A stretch of 64,000 bases of DNA, taken from positions 125,699,123 to 125,763,122 of the forward strand of contig JAIOJX010000004.1 of the NCBI GenBank assembly GCA_022376925.1, in the 5' to 3' direction. The position numbers and the translations under genes are program-made. Position 1 is the stretch's first letter, and each line of letters starts with the position of its first letter. Shown one piece after another: positions 11,165 through 23,020 of the stretch. Source of the stretch: Tragulus kanchil (Eukaryota > Chordata > Mammalia > Artiodactyla > Tragulidae). The notes beneath the pieces are model-generated. The model made no database searches. It was given only the letters and a program-made list of their open reading frames with translations, and was not told the DNA's origin.

Positions 11165-11320
11165 TTTTTTCTTTCTTTTTTTATGTATTTATTTGACTGA
11201 GCAGGATCTTAGCTGCACACATGTCGTGGCATGCAAGATGGAGTTCCCTGACCAGAAATTGAACCTAGGCCTCCCATTGGGAGCACTGAGTCTTAGCCAC
11301 TGGACCACCAGGAAAGTTCC
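11165..11320 (-). mobile_element. CHR-2-like short SINE
   Basis: Inverted element: T-rich tail at 11163-11190, then CCCTGACCAGAAATTGAACC (degraded B box) and CACTGGACCACCAGGAAAG (complement of the head). Near-matching flanks GCCTGCAGTTT and GCTTGCAGTTT suggest a target-site duplication. Confidence 0.8.
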
Positions 11321-12010
11321 TCTGCTTGCAGTTTCTTAGTGGCCGAGACTGACTTTTTGTAAAATTTACTGGTTTCTATTTTGGACCTGAGTTATTATTA
11401 TTATTTTTTATTATATGTATGCTGATAAACACATTCTTAGAGAAAATCTATGAATATAGTGGGTGTGTAAAAGAGCTAATGCAATTAAGTATGTTTTTCC
11501 TTAGATACAGAATCATTTCAAATGATTTGTATTCAGTGAATTTCAAATTTGTATTTAAAAAGTCTCAGTATTTGGGGGCAAACTACACAGGTCCTTCTTT
11601 GTTTCTTCTCCTAATTCTGGACCTAGGAGCTAACTCCCAACTTAGGTCCTGCTTCAGTTGGTGCCCTTATTATTGATTTAGATAAAATAGTAACTATTTA
11701 ATGAGTTGAAAAGACAAATTGCCTGGTCCCACATGTTATATTTGCAAAAACTTTAGATTTCTATTTCAGTGAAGCTTAAAGAGAAACTTTGCTCCTATTC
11801 TGTGCAGTTAATTTGTGGTACTCTTGATTAACATTCCCGGAAAGTTGACTCCTGTTGCTGTGTACCTCTTCTGGGCGGTTATTTTTCATTTAAATTTCAT
11901 TAAAACACCACAGGGCTAAATCGATGCCTATTTACTCACAGCTTTGGTTTCTCATTTGCTCCACTGAACAGATGGGATCAGATGGCTTTTTAACCTATTT
12001 AGCACTATCA
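11321..12010. other. No gene or named repeat recognised
   Basis: AT-rich sequence. The frame at 11419-11676 has no recognisable domain and is probably fortuitous. Confidence 0.5.
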
Positions 12011-12269
12011 GAAAGGACACCTCCAGCTAGAAGTGTTCCCAGTTGTTTGCAGTATCTATAAATTTGCCTTCTCCCATCTATCCCATTCACCTTCTCTTTT
12101 CCTACTTCCTGGAGGCTGGGAGGTTTTCAGAGACTTTCCAATCTAGGCAATACCGGGTGGCCATCAGAAACAGCAGTATCTTAGGGTTCTGAATCTCAGA
12201 GAAATGTCAGTGACTTTAAAACAATTTAGGCAAAGGGCCAAAGCCTATCTATTAAGGTCTGCCTCTCAA

Positions 12270-12460
12270 GTGTCATGGGCTTCTCAGGTAGTACTAGTGG
12301 GTGAAGAACCTATCTGCCAACACAGGGGACCTAAGAAACGTGGATTTGATCCCTGGATCAGGAAGATCCCCTGGAGAATCCCACGGACAGAGGAGCCGGC
12401 TACAGTCTGCAGGACTGGAAAGAATAAGACATGACTGAAGTGACTTAGCACGCAGACACG
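12270..12460 (+). mobile_element. Bov-tA SINE, internally deleted
   Basis: GGGCTTCTCAGGTAGTACTAG head, GGATTTGATCCCTGGATCAGG and CCTGGAGAATCCCACGGACAG. The segment between GATCCCCTGGAGAA and the second CCTGGAGAATCCC of a full element is missing, leaving one copy of the shared motif. Confidence 0.88.
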
Positions 12461-13389
12461 CTCAGGTTCCATGGAAATCTGCTCTTGGGGCCTGCCCTGA
12501 GTATTTTCCCATGTGCTTCACTTATAGGAAGCACAGTAGACACACACAGAATGACTGGGACTGCCCACACTGTTCAGTGAAGGACAGAGTCCAGGGGTAA
12601 TTCCTCCCATCCCCTACTTGGCTTCCACACTCGGAGCCTCTGGCACTTGTTACCAGAGACCAGGTTTCAGTGACAGTTTCGTAAAGAGCAACAACCTTCC
12701 CGCCATTATTGGAGACTCATGGAACAGGATAGGACAAGAGAACAGATTGTCAACCAATTTTGCTCAACCTCAGGCTGACTTAACCCTGTTGGGAAAAGAG
12801 AACAATTTTGTTTGAAGCTATTTCTGGGATTGGCTACAGGCAGAAGAGGGCAGATGATAAGCAGATCCTGACCTAGAATAGCTTGTTAGCTTCTAGCTGG
12901 TGGTTTGCAGAGGAAGGCGGAGATGGTGAGGAAATATGTGATTAACCATCAGGCCTAGATGATGAGAGAGACAGGAGAAGAGAGCGAGGAAAGAAAGGGG
13001 AGAGATTTAAGTCATGGAGGTTTTCCAAGGGAGGAGAAGAAGGCTAAAGACAGGTTCTTGAGGGCTCCTGCTCTTGATGGCATCTCTGTCCCTCCAGTAA
13101 GGTGTGTGGCATGTAGCAATTTTTTAGTATCGGCAATACCGAAAGGACACCTCCAGCTAGAAGTGTTCCCATTTCAGTAAATTTGCCTTCTCCCATCTAT
13201 CCCATTCACCTTCTCTTTTCCTACTTCCTGGAGGCTGGGAGGTTTTCAGAGACTTTCCAATCTAGGCAATACCGGGTGGCCATCAGAAACAGCAGTATCT
13301 TAGGGTTCTGAATCTCAGAGAAATGTCAGTGACTTTAAAACAATTTAGGCAAAGGGCCAAAGCCTATCTATTAAGGTCTGCCTCTCAAG

Positions 13390-13580
13390 TGTCATGGGCT
13401 TCTCAGGTAGTACTAGTGGGTGAAGAACCTATCTGCCAACACAGGGGACCTAAGAAACGTGGATTTGATCCCTGGATCAGGAAGATCCCCTGGAGAATCC
13501 CACGGACAGAGGAGCCGGCTACAGTCTGCAGGACTGGAAAGAATAAGACATGACTGAAGTGACTTAGCACGCAGACACGC
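13390..13580 (+). mobile_element. Bov-tA SINE, second copy in D4
   Basis: Same element as 12270-12460, carried by the duplication. Confidence 0.88.
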
Positions 13581-14369
13581 TCAGGTTCCATGGAAATCTG
13601 CTCTTGGGGCCTGCCCTGAGTATTTTCCCATGTGCTTCACTTATAGGAAGCACAGTAGACACACACAGAATGACTGGGACTGCCCACACTGTTCAGTGAA
13701 GGACAGAGTCCAGGGGTAATTCCTCCCATCCCCTACTTGGCTTCCACACTCGGAGCCTCTGGCACTTGTTACCAGAGACCAGGTTTCAGTGACAGTTTCG
13801 TAAAGAGCAACAACCTTCCCGCCATTATTGGAGACTCATGGAACAGGATAGGACAAGAGAACAGATTGTCAACCAATTTTGCTCAACCTCAGGCTGACTT
13901 AACCCTGTTGGGAAAAGAGAACAATTTTGTTTGAAGCTATTTCTGGGATTGGCTACAGGCAGAAGAGGGCAGATGATAAGCAGATCCTGACCTAGAATAG
14001 CTTGTTAGCTTCTAGCTGGTGGTTTGCAGAGGAAGGCGGAGATGGTGAGGAAATATGTGATTAACCATCAGGCCTAGATGATGAGAGAGACAGGAGAAGA
14101 GAGCGAGGGAAAGAAAGGGGAGAGATTTAAGTCATGGAGGTTTTCCAAGGGAGGAGAAGAAGGCTAAAGACAGGTTCTTGAGGGGCTCCTGCTCTTGATG
14201 GCATCTCTGTCCCTTCTCTCTTCTCCAGTAAGGTGTGTGGCATGTAGCACAATCTTATCTTTTTTCGAAGTCATGAGAAACATACCTAGACTTCTGATAT
14301 GCAGTGTGTTGTTTTATATCTCTGGGATATATTTTTCTAGTAAAGTCTTCAAAAGAATTGGCAGTGTTA

Positions 14370-14515
14370 GGACTTCCCTGACCATAGAGTGGTGAAGACT
14401 CCATGCTGCTAACGTAGGGGCATGGGTTCGATCCCTGGTCTGGGAGCTAAGATCCCACATTCCTCACACTGTAGTCAGAACATTTAAAATATGTATAAAG
14501 AAAGAATGATAAATA
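14370..14515 (+). mobile_element. CHR-2-like short SINE
   Basis: GGACTTCCCTGACCATAGAG head, B box GGTTCGATCCC near 14426, then CTAAGATCCCACATTCC and an A-rich end with AAATAAAGAG. Confidence 0.8.
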
Positions 14516-14559
14516 AAGAGAAATGGAAGTACAGCCGTCTCAGCCTCCTCCCTCCCTAG

Positions 14560-15000
14560 TATTTCTTGAAACCATTTCCTTCCCTTCCGTGCAGCTTAAC
14601 ATGATCTGCAGTGCGCTTCATAGATTTTTCACAAAACTGTCATCTACTGTCCCCTTCCCCCCTACCTTGGCTGTACTGTTCTTCCAATACCTGGAGATAT
14701 CTTCTGCCTCAGGACTTTGTACCTGCTGTTTTCTCCTCTGGACTGCTGCTCCCTAGATATGACTCAGTTCCATGTTTCATTCTTTCAATGACCTGTTTCT
14801 CAGAGAGGTCATGTTTCTGAAGATTGCCCTATTTTTTCCCATTTGTGTGTTGTGTGTTGTTCATATCAATGCTTATAATGTGACTGGAATGTAAGCTCTG
14901 TGAAGGCAGGTATCTTGCCATTTACTGCTGTATACTCAGGATCTAGAACATAGCCTGGTGCATAGTTGGTACTGATTCTTGTATTGCCACATGGCATTTA
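14560..15000 (+). mobile_element. L2 LINE 3' fragment
   Basis: CTTCTGCCTCAGGACTTTGTACCTGCTGTT near 14702, CAGAGAGGTCATG near 14802 and TGTAAGCTCTGTGAAGGCAGG near 14890 follow the order of the L2 3' end on the plus strand. Old and decayed; the small frames here are not genes. Confidence 0.75.
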
Positions 15001-15239
15001 AATAGGTCTCAGCATTGTGGATATGTATCTGTATATTCATATTTGTCATTTATTCAGTGGGTTGTTTTTGACTAGTCTGACTTAATTTGAATTAAGTTAT
15101 TTTATATTCCCAGAAGAATGCCAACTCTAGAGAGAAGGCATTATTTAATATCCTACAGAGTTTCAACTAAGCAAAAATTTTGAGAATAACACATTAACAT
15201 TATCTTCAAGATTCCATGTGTGTATATACATGTTTAAAG

Positions 15240-16510
15240 ACTTTTTTTTAAGAACAGTTTTAAATTTATAACAAAATTGAGAGTAAGGTACAGAGATTTT
15301 TCTATAAACCCACTGCCCCAACACATGCATGCCTCCCCCCATTATCAATGTGCTCCACTAGAGTGGTACGTTTGTTACAACTCATGAACCTACATTGACA
15401 ATGATTTATAATCACCTAAACTCCATAGTTTACTTTCGGGTTCACTTTTTTTTATAATTTTATTAATATTATGTGTTTATTATTTCTGGCCATGTTGGGT
15501 CTCTGTTGCTGTGGTGACTTTTCTCTGGGTGGGTGAGCAGGGTCTACTCCTCATTGCAGTGTATGGACTTCTCATTGTGGTGACTTCTGTTAGCAGAGCA
15601 CAGGCTCTAGGGCGCATGAGCTTCAGTGTTTGTGGTTCCTGGGTTCTAGTACACAGAATTAATACTTGTGGTGCACAGGCTCAGTTGCTGTGCATCATGT
15701 GGAATCTTCTTGGGCCAAGGATCAAACCCATGTTTCCCACAGTGGCAGGTGGATTCTTTACCACTGAGCCACCAGGGAAGTCCTGGCAGGTTCACTTTTA
15801 GTGTTGTACATCCTGAGCATTTGAATAAATGAATAATAACATATAACCATCAGCAAAATATCATAGAAAGTATTTTCATATCCCTAAAAATCTTCTGTGC
15901 TCTGTCTCTTCATCTTTCTCCACCTCCTCTCCACTGGCAAGCAGTGATCTCTTTATTGCCTTCATAATTTTGCCTGTTCTAGAATGATATATTGTTGAAA
16001 TCATACCAGTATGTAGGCTTTTCAGATTGACTTAGCTTACTAATACTCATTTAAGTTTCTTTGTCTTTGCATGGCTTGATAGCATAGTTCTTGTTAATAC
16101 TAAACAATAGTCCACTGTCTGGATATAACAGTTTGTTTATCCATTCATCTACTGAAGCATATCTTGGTTGTGTTCATGTTCTGACAATTAAGAGTAAAGG
16201 TGTTATACATATCCATCTCTAGGTTTTTGGGTGGACATGTTCTCAGTTCCTTTGCGTAAATACCAAGGAACACAATTGTTGGACTCTCTAGTAAGAGTAT
16301 GTTTAATTTTGTAAGAAACTGCTAAGCTATTGCCCAGAGCGGCAGTATCATTTTCCATTTCCATCATCAGTGTAGCGGGAATCCTGCTGTCCACAGCCTC
16401 GCCAACGTTTGGTTTATCAGTGTTCTGAATCTGGCCATTCTACTGCTAGAACGTGTAGTGGTATCTCATTGTTGTTTTAATTTGCATTTCACTGATATTG
16501 TATGATATGG
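15240..16510 (-). mobile_element. Old L1 LINE 3' end, interrupted by a SINE
   Basis: Inverted L1M-type 3' UTR. ACAGTTTTAAATTTATAAC and CTATAAACCCACTGCCCC lie before the SINE. TTTTGCCTGTTCTAGAATG, GTTTATCCATTCATCTACTG, GGTTTTTGGGTGGACATG and TAATTTGCATTTCACTGAT lie after it. It is strongly diverged, with no coding remnant of note. Confidence 0.8.
15450..15788 (-). mobile_element. CHR-1-like long SINE
   Basis: T-rich tail, body and CCACTGAGCCACCAGGGAAG head in inverted orientation. The target-site duplication GGTTCACTTTT is at 15439-15449 and 15789-15799. It sits inside the L1 end and so is younger than it. Confidence 0.85.
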
Positions 16511-16830
16511 AGCATACTTTTTAAAAAATTTTATTTATTTATATGGGATATCTTTTTATGTGCTTTCTTTTTTTTCACTGCTGCTGGGGTTTTATTTATT
16601 TATTTTAATAGATTTAAGTTTATAGAACAATTTTAGGTTTACAAAAGCTGAGCAAATATTACAGAGTTCCCATGCATCTCCATCTCTCCTCTCTCAAACA
16701 GCTTCTCCTGTTACTAACAGCTCATATTAGTATAAGATATTTGTTGTAATTGATGAACTAATACTGGCATACTGCTATTAACCAAAGCTTATCATTTTGT
16801 ATGCTTACTTCCTATCTGCATATTTCCTTT

Positions 16831-17191
16831 GTTTTTTTTTTTTAAATTATTTATTTATTTATTTTTGGCTATTCTGGGTTTTTACTGCTGCCGCAGGCTT
16901 TTCTCTAGTTGCAAGGAGTGGATGGCTGCTCTCTAGTTGAGGTGAGCAGGCTTCTTGCTGCAGTGACTTCTCTTGTTGTAGAACTTGAGCTCTAGGGCAC
17001 ACGGGCTTCAGGTAGTTGCAGCACATGGGCTCAAAAGTTGTGGCTCTGAAGCTCTAGAGCACAGGCTCAGTAGTTGTGGCTCATGGGCTTAGTTGCTCTG
17101 CAGCATGTGGAATATTCTTGTATTAGGGATCGAACTCGTGTCTCCTGCATTGGCAGGCAGATTCTTTACCACTGAGCCACCAGGGAAGCTC
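16831..17191 (-). mobile_element. CHR-1-like long SINE
   Basis: Poly-T start, TTGGCTATTCTGGG, repeated TTGTGGCTC...GGGCTTAG body units and the CCACTGAGCCACCAGGGAAG head in inverted orientation. Longer and more diverged than the GGACAC subfamily. Confidence 0.85.
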
Positions 17192-17197
17192 TGGTTG

Positions 17198-17467
17198 TTT
17201 TTTTTTTTTTTTTTTGGCCACTTCTATTGGTATTTCATTTATGTATTTTCATTCGTCTTTGTTCTTTGGCCTGTGTGGGCCTTCCATTGCCTTTATCGTC
17301 TCAGAGCACTGGCTCTGGGTGCATGCACTCCAGAGCTCTGGCTCGGTAGTAGGACACATCGGTCTAGTCGCTCCGCAGCACGTGGGATCTTCCCAGGCCA
17401 GGGCTTGAACCAGCGCCCCTTGCACTGCAAGGCTGTGTCCTTACCCACTGGACCACCAGGGAAGCCC
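17198..17467 (-). mobile_element. CHR-type SINE, GGACAC subfamily
   Basis: Poly-T (17198-17215), GGCCACTTCTATTGG, the inverted body and head ending GGACCACCAGGGAAGCCC. It is next to the older CHR-1 SINE and inserted into the same L1. It lacks the C-rich tract. Confidence 0.9.
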
Positions 17468-17579
17468 CTGACTGTTTTTTAGTTGTTGAATTTTGTGAGT
17501 TCTTTGTGTATTTTAGACAATAGCTTTTTATTAGATATGTCTTCCAATTTTTTTTGATATCATCTTCCCTTAAAAAACT

Positions 17580-17790
17580 TCAGAGAGGTAGAGATCTATC
17601 AGACTTTTGCTTGGCATATGAGAGCCGACACAGAAAATGCAAAACAAAACAAAACATTAACAAACACTTAAGACTGTGTTGAACAATAATTCGGCTCAAC
17701 CAAATATTGGCCAGGTATTCTGATGGGAGAAACATGATTTTCATGTAGACTTTAACACAATAGTGTTGCATGCTATATTTAGGTATTTAA
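17580..17790. other. No named repeat recognised
   Basis: Short interval between two L1 ends with AAAACAAAACAAAACA near 17640. Nothing else identifiable. Confidence 0.4.
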
Positions 17791-18700
17791 ATTTATTTTT
17801 ACTTTTTAATCTTTTCTATTTTTATTTTGATTTTGTCTTCCAAGTGCATAGAATTGGGTAAATCTTAATGCATGTCTCATGATACAATCTCATCATTGGC
17901 ATATGTATGACTTGCTTTCAGTCTATCCATTTGTCTTTATTAATAATGTCATCATTCATGAATCCATTGTAAAAATAAATTCGTAATAGTAACTTACATC
18001 AAATTATCTGTTTTCTCTCTCTCATACCACCCCCGCTTTTCTTTTTCCTAGCCAGCATCATTCTTAATCCTGTGTTTTTCTTGGTTTCTCTCTTTTATTT
18101 AATATAGCTTTAATGCATCTATGTTTATTCCCAAATAAGGTGTCATGCTGTGTATGTAATCTTATAAGACTTGTGTTTAACACCATATTACTAAGATCTG
18201 TGTGTATTGTTTTGTATTGTTAATTCATTTTGATTTCAGGATCCTATTTTGTCATATGAATATACCAGTTTTGTTTTTTTCATCTGTTCTCCTGTTGATG
18301 GGTTTTTGAGTTATTCTTAGGTTTTGACTTTTGTGCTGCTATAGACACTCTTGAGCATGTCTTTTAAAGTATTGATACAAGAGTTCCTCTTGGATATATA
18401 CCTAGGAGTGAAAAGGAGCAATGTGAATGCTCATTTTCATGAGATAATGACAAATTAGTTTCCAAAGTGATTGAGCCAACCCTCCCTCTATCAGTGCACA
18501 AAAGATTCTATGGATCCACACCCTCTCCAATACTTGACATTGTCAGACTTAATACATACACATATTTTCCAACCTAATGGGTTTAAGATAGTATCACTTC
18601 ATTAAATACTAATAGTGTTGAACAGTTTTGGGTATGTTTATTAACCATATTAGGTTTATTCTGTGAAATGCATGCCTATGTCTCTTGAACATTTTTTTAC
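17791..18700 (-). mobile_element. Old L1 LINE 3' end
   Basis: GATTTCAGGATCC..., ACTTTTGTGCTGCTATAG, TGGATATATACCTAGGAGTG, CCAAAGTGATTGAGCC and CACACCCTCTCCAATACTTG occur in the order of an inverted L1M-type 3' UTR. Its right edge is inside duplication D5. Confidence 0.8.
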
Positions 18701-19116
18701 TGAGTATTTTTTTTGCTGTTAGCAAAATAGTACTCATTCCATTTTTAAGGTGTTAATAATTTCAGAAAAAGATCAGTAAAAAGTAAAAGACCCTGTTGTT
18801 CTGAATCAACCTGAATCATGTTAGTCATATGATTAAGAAGTCATTCTTCATTTTTTGGTAGATGTGAATGGCTGCAAGAGATATTTGAGGTGGCGCTGGT
18901 TTCTTCTCACAACCCTGCTACCAGGTCATAATGAATACATATCTCAGACTAAGTTCTGCTGTACACTCAAATATGCATTCAGCAAACACCTAATAATAAG
19001 CAGGCACAAAGCTATATTAAGCTTCATCTGTAGGCTCCATGAAGAGACTGAAATTCTCCTTCCAGGTGTCAGTGTCCGCACTGCCATCCATGGTTCTGGA
19101 TCCTCTACTCAGTCTT

Positions 19117-19427
19117 TTTTTTTTTTTTAATCTTTTTTTTGGAAGGGGAGGGAGGGAGGAGGGCAGGTGGACCATTTCTATTGGTCTTTCATTTATCTAT
19201 TTTCATCCATCTTTGTTCTTTGGCCCGTGTGGGCCTCCCATCGCGGTGGCCTCTGTTGTTGCACAGCGCCGGCTCTGGGCGCATGTGCTCCAGAGCTCCG
19301 GCTCTGTAATTGGACACATCGGTCCAGCCGCTCCGTGGCACGTGGGATCTTCCCAGGCCAGGGATCGAATCGGCGCCCCTTGCACTGCAAGGCGGTGTCC
19401 TTACCCACTGGACCACCAGGGAAGCCC
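19117..19427 (-). mobile_element. CHR-type SINE, GGACAC subfamily, full length
   Basis: Inverted full-length element with poly-T, a G-rich tract (19145-19163), CCATTTCTATTGG, body and head. It has a perfect 15-bp target-site duplication CCTCTACTCAGTCTT (19102-19116, 19428-19442). Among the freshest insertions in the window. Confidence 0.93.
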
Positions 19428-20293
19428 CCTCTACTCAGTCTTATGCCACCAAGTCAGTGGCTGGATACAGGATGTATTAGATATTATCTGTCCTTGAAGG
19501 GATAGGATATTTACATCTTTTGCACATGAAGTGTGGGTCTTTAACCACTCTAAACAATCTATATTCTCTGAATACCTTTAATGGCACCGCTGGGAGAAAA
19601 TTTCTACATAAATAGCCGTAAGTTTCACTGATTAAAAACCCGTTTTGACGTAACATGCTAATTAGCAAAGGATCAGTTGCGAATCAAGACAGTAATAGTA
19701 GGACTCTTAGTAGCCAGCCCTGCAGAGTGGTTCTTTCTAATATAACGCTAGGTAACATCTCTGGACTATGCATTCTTCAAAGCACATAATAGTGTTGAAC
19801 AGTTTTGGGTATGTTTATTAACCATATTAGGTTTATTCTGTGAAATGCATGCCTATGTCTCTTGAACATTTTTTTACTGAGTATTTTTTTTGCTGTTAGC
19901 AAAATAGTACTCATTCCATTTTTAAGGTGTTAATAATTTCAGAAAAAGATCAGTAAAAAGTAAAAGACCCTGTTGTTCTGAATCAACCTGAATCATGTTA
20001 GTCATATGATTAAGAAGTCATTCTTCATTTTTTGGTAGATGTGAATGGCTGCAAGAGATATTTGAGGTGGCGCTGGTTTCTTCTCACAACCCTGCTACCA
20101 GGTCATAATGAATACATATCTCAGACTAAGTTCTGCTGTACACTCAAATATGCATTCAGCAAACACCTAATAATAAGCAGGCACAAAGCTATATTAAGCT
20201 TCATCTGTAGGCTCCATGAAGAGACTGAAATTCTCCTTCCAGGTGTCAGTGTCCGCACTGCCATCCATGGTTCTGGATCCTCTACTCAGTCTT

Positions 20294-20604
20294 TTTTTTT
20301 TTTTTAATCTTTTTTTTGGAAGGGGAGGGAGGGAGGAGGGCAGGTGGACCATTTCTATTGGTCTTTCATTTATCTATTTTCATCCATCTTTGTTCTTTGG
20401 CCCGTGTGGGCCTCCCATCGCGGTGGCCTCTGTTGTTGCACAGCGCCGGCTCTGGGCGCATGTGCTCCAGAGCTCCGGCTCTGTAATTGGACACATCGGT
20501 CCAGCCGCTCCGTGGCACGTGGGATCTTCCCAGGCCAGGGATCGAATCGGCGCCCCTTGCACTGCAAGGCGGTGTCCTTACCCACTGGACCACCAGGGAA
20601 GCCC
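20294..20604 (-). mobile_element. CHR-type SINE, second copy in D5
   Basis: Same insertion as 19117-19427, including its target-site duplication; carried by the duplication. Confidence 0.93.
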
Positions 20605-20964
20605 CCTCTACTCAGTCTTATGCCACCAAGTCAGTGGCTGGATACAGGATGTATTAGATATTATCTGTCCTTGAAGGGATAGGATATTTACATCTTTTGC
20701 ACATGAAGTGTGGGTCTTTAACCACTCTAAACAATCTATATTCTCTGAATACCTTTAATGGCACCGCTGGGAGAAAATTTCTACATAAATAGCCGTAAGT
20801 TTCACTGATTAAAAACCCGTTTTTGACGTAACATGCTAATTAGCAAAGGATCAGTTGCGAATCAAGACAGGAATAGTAGGACTCTGAGTAGCCAGCCCTG
20901 CAGAGTGGTTCTTTCTAATATAACGCTAGGTAACATCTCTGGACTATGCATTCTTCAAAGCACA

Positions 20965-21655
20965 TTGCTGAATACTTTAGAATTAAAATTTGAGCTAGTC
21001 AACACGTATATTATATCACAATAATGATATTTAAGTGTTTTAAGGAGAACAACAGGTCACTGAAACAGACTCTTACAATGCCACTGCTCCCCACTGGAAA
21101 TAATTACTGTTAGATACCTACTTCTTTGACAAAAGAAAACTAGTTTCATTTAATGAATTATGAAACAAACATCTGTGTAAAGAACAAACATCAGCATTAA
21201 AAATAAAGCCCCGCTAGTACAAATTATCACTAAAGCCAAGAAACAGGCATTCTTTTTTTTTGCTGGAAACTTCCTGAGGGACCCCACCTAATCTAATCCT
21301 CTTCCTTCCTCCAGTGGGTAAGGATCTTGACAAGGATAGCAAGGCATTCTTGTTCTTGGTTTTCACTGTAGGTTTACTAATTATGTACCCTTAAAAATAT
21401 GGTTTTAGTTTGCCTTACATGTTAATAGTTTAAAAACAAGACATTTTTAACAAAGCAGTCTTTGAGAGGAATTTAAATGAGCTATTTACTTTTATCCCAT
21501 CAAACAGACTTCATAAATTAGCTTGTGCTATATGCCCTCATAAATCAGAAATGGTTCCCTTTTAAGTTAAGTTAGCAGATGGTCCACATAAACCATCATC
21601 ACCCACGGAAGGAAATCCTTACTTCCTGGGTATTATTCAGTGATTGTGCCCGCTG
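20965..21655. other. No gene or named repeat recognised
   Basis: AT-rich sequence with no convincing frame or repeat signature. Confidence 0.5.
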
Positions 21656-21659
21656 CCAC

Positions 21660-21870
21660 CAGTACAGCTGGTAAAGAATCCACCTGGAATTCAAGAGACC
21701 ACCTGCAATGCAGGAGACCCAGGTTTGATCCCTGGATCAGGAAGATTCCCTGGAGAAGAAAATGGCAACTCATTCCAGTATACTTGCCTAGGAGATCCAT
21801 GGACAGAGGAGCTGTGGGCTACAGTCCATGGACTCACAAAGAGTTGGACATGACTTAGCAATTAAACAAC
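21660..21870 (+). mobile_element. Bov-tA SINE
   Basis: GGTAAAGAATCCACCTGG, B box GGTTTGATCCC, GGATCAGGAAGATTCCCTGG, TTCCAGTATACTTGCC and GAGTTGGACATGAC. The extra CACCTGGAATTCAAGAGAC beside CACCTGCAATGCAGGAGAC is a small internal duplication within the head. Confidence 0.9.
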
Positions 21871-22189
21871 CAACCAATTAGTGCTTTTATATAGAATGCC
21901 CTCTTCCAACACATCGGCTTTCTCAGGATGTGTTCGTCTACCCATCCAGCAAGCTCTTTAGTTGTTGATATCATTTTGGACCTTTAGACATTGTTGTGTT
22001 ATATTCTAAACCTGAGGCATTTTCTTACTTTTATTAGTCTTATTTTCTGCTAAATTAGTCTAATTTTCTTAATGGATGCTGATAGTAATTTAATTTGAAG
22101 GTGATTTTTGTTAATTTTTTAAAAATTGAAGTATAGTTGATTTACTATGTTGTATAGGTTTCAGGTTTACAGCGAAGTGATTCAGTTAT

Positions 22190-22262
22190 ACATATACATA
22201 TATATATATATATGTATATGTGTATCTATCTATCTATCTATATATATACATATGTTTATATA
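22190..22262. repeat. AT-rich microsatellite
   Basis: Alternating (TA)n, (TATC)n and TATG units inside the L1 3' UTR. Likely to vary in length between individuals. Confidence 0.9.
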
Positions 22263-22274
22263 TCCTTTTTAAGA

Positions 22275-22475
22275 TGGCTTCCCTGATGGCTCAGATGGTA
22301 AAGAATCTGCTTGCAGTGTGGGAGACCCAGGTTTGATCCCTGGGTTGGGAAGACCCTTTGGAAAAGGGAATGGCAACCCACTTCAGTATTCTTGCCTGGA
22401 GAATTCCATGGACTTAGGAGCCTGACAGCCTTGGGTCCCAAAGAGTTGGACACAACTATGCAATTAACACACACA
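22275..22475 (+). mobile_element. Bov-tA SINE inside L1
   Basis: GGCTTCCCTGATGGCTCAG head, B box GGTTTGATCCC, GGAAGACCCTTTGGAAAAGG, TTCTTGCCTGGAGAATTCC and GAGTTGGACACAAC, ending in CACACACAC. It interrupts the L1 3' UTR and is therefore younger. Confidence 0.93.
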
Positions 22476-22839
22476 CACAAATACACAGAAGTTAATGAAT
22501 ATAGTTCCCTGTGCTACACAGTAGGTCCGTGTTGTTTATCTATTTTGTATATGGTAGTGTATTATCTCCTAATTCCAAACTCCTCATTTGTCTCTTCCTC
22601 CGTTGGAAATTGTAACATTATTTTCTATGTTTCTGAGTCTATTTCTGCTTTGTAAATAAGTTCACTTGTATCATTTTTATATTCCACATAAGTGATATCA
22701 TATGATATTTAGCTTCCTCTGTGTGACCTACTTCAGTCACTATGGTAATATCTAGCTCCATCCATGATGCTGCAAATCGCACTAATCATTATTTTTTATG
22801 GCTGAGTAATATTCCATTGTATGTATGTACTGCATTTTC

Positions 22840-23020
22840 TTTTATTGGATTTTTATTTATTTGTTTTCATCCATCTTCATTCTTCAGCCTGTGTGGGCCT
22901 CCCATTGCAGTGGCTTCTCTCACTGCAGAGCACTGGCTCTGGGTACATGTACTCCAGAACACTGGTTCGTAATTGGGCACACTGGTCCAGCCTCTCCGTG
23001 GCACATGGAATCTTCTGGTG
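22840..23020 (-). mobile_element. CHR-type SINE joined to a Bov-tA, left part
   Basis: Inverted GGACAC-type body (TTTTCATCCATC ... AATTGGGCACACTGGTCCAG ... TCTTCTGGTGCCAGGGTC). The inverted head with CACTGGACCACCAGG is missing. In its place the sequence continues, in the opposite sense, as the Bov-A part of a Bov-tA. The join lies at CCAGGGTCAGAAAGAT. Confidence 0.85.

Larger units (their letters stand above)
12011..14249. repeat. Direct tandem duplication D4, period 1119-1131 bp
   Basis: Copy A is 12011-13118, filler is 13119-13140 (22 bases), and copy B is 13141-14249. Differences cluster at the ends. Copy B lacks about 11 bases just after its start (near 13173), and copy A lacks about 10 bases near its end compared with copy B (TTCTCTCTTC near 14214). 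The interior is almost identical. Edge-concentrated errors fit a badly filled gap. Confidence 0.96.
16511..17570 (-). mobile_element. L1 LINE 3' segment split by two SINEs
   Basis: TTTAGGTTTACAAAAGCTG and TTCCCATGCATCTCC (16630-16680) are inverted L1 3' UTR motifs. After the SINEs, GTTGAATTTTGTGAGTTCTTTG and TTTTTATTAGATATGTCTTCC (17482-17550) continue the same class of L1. The two SINEs at 16831-17467 lie between. Confidence 0.75.
18611..20964. repeat. Direct tandem duplication D5, period 1177-1178 bp
   Basis: Copy A is 18611-19787 and copy B is 19788-20964, directly joined with 1-2 shared bases. Differences are few and lie near the end: an extra T in CCCGTTTTTGACG, AGTAATAG versus GGAATAG, and CTTAGTAG versus CTGAGTAG. 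The longest period in the window, with an old L1 edge, a young SINE and unassigned DNA. Confidence 0.97.
22112..22832 (-). mobile_element. L1 LINE 3' UTR split by Bov-tA
   Basis: Inverted cetartiodactyl L1 3' end: TTGAAGTATAGTTGATTTAC, GGTTTACAGC, TGATTCAGTTATACATATAC, then after the SINE TTCCCTGTGCTACACAGTAGG, TTCCACATAAGTGATATCATATG and GAGTAATATTCCATTGTATG. A (TA)n/(TATC)n tract is at 22190-22262. No protein-coding part remains. Confidence 0.9.
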
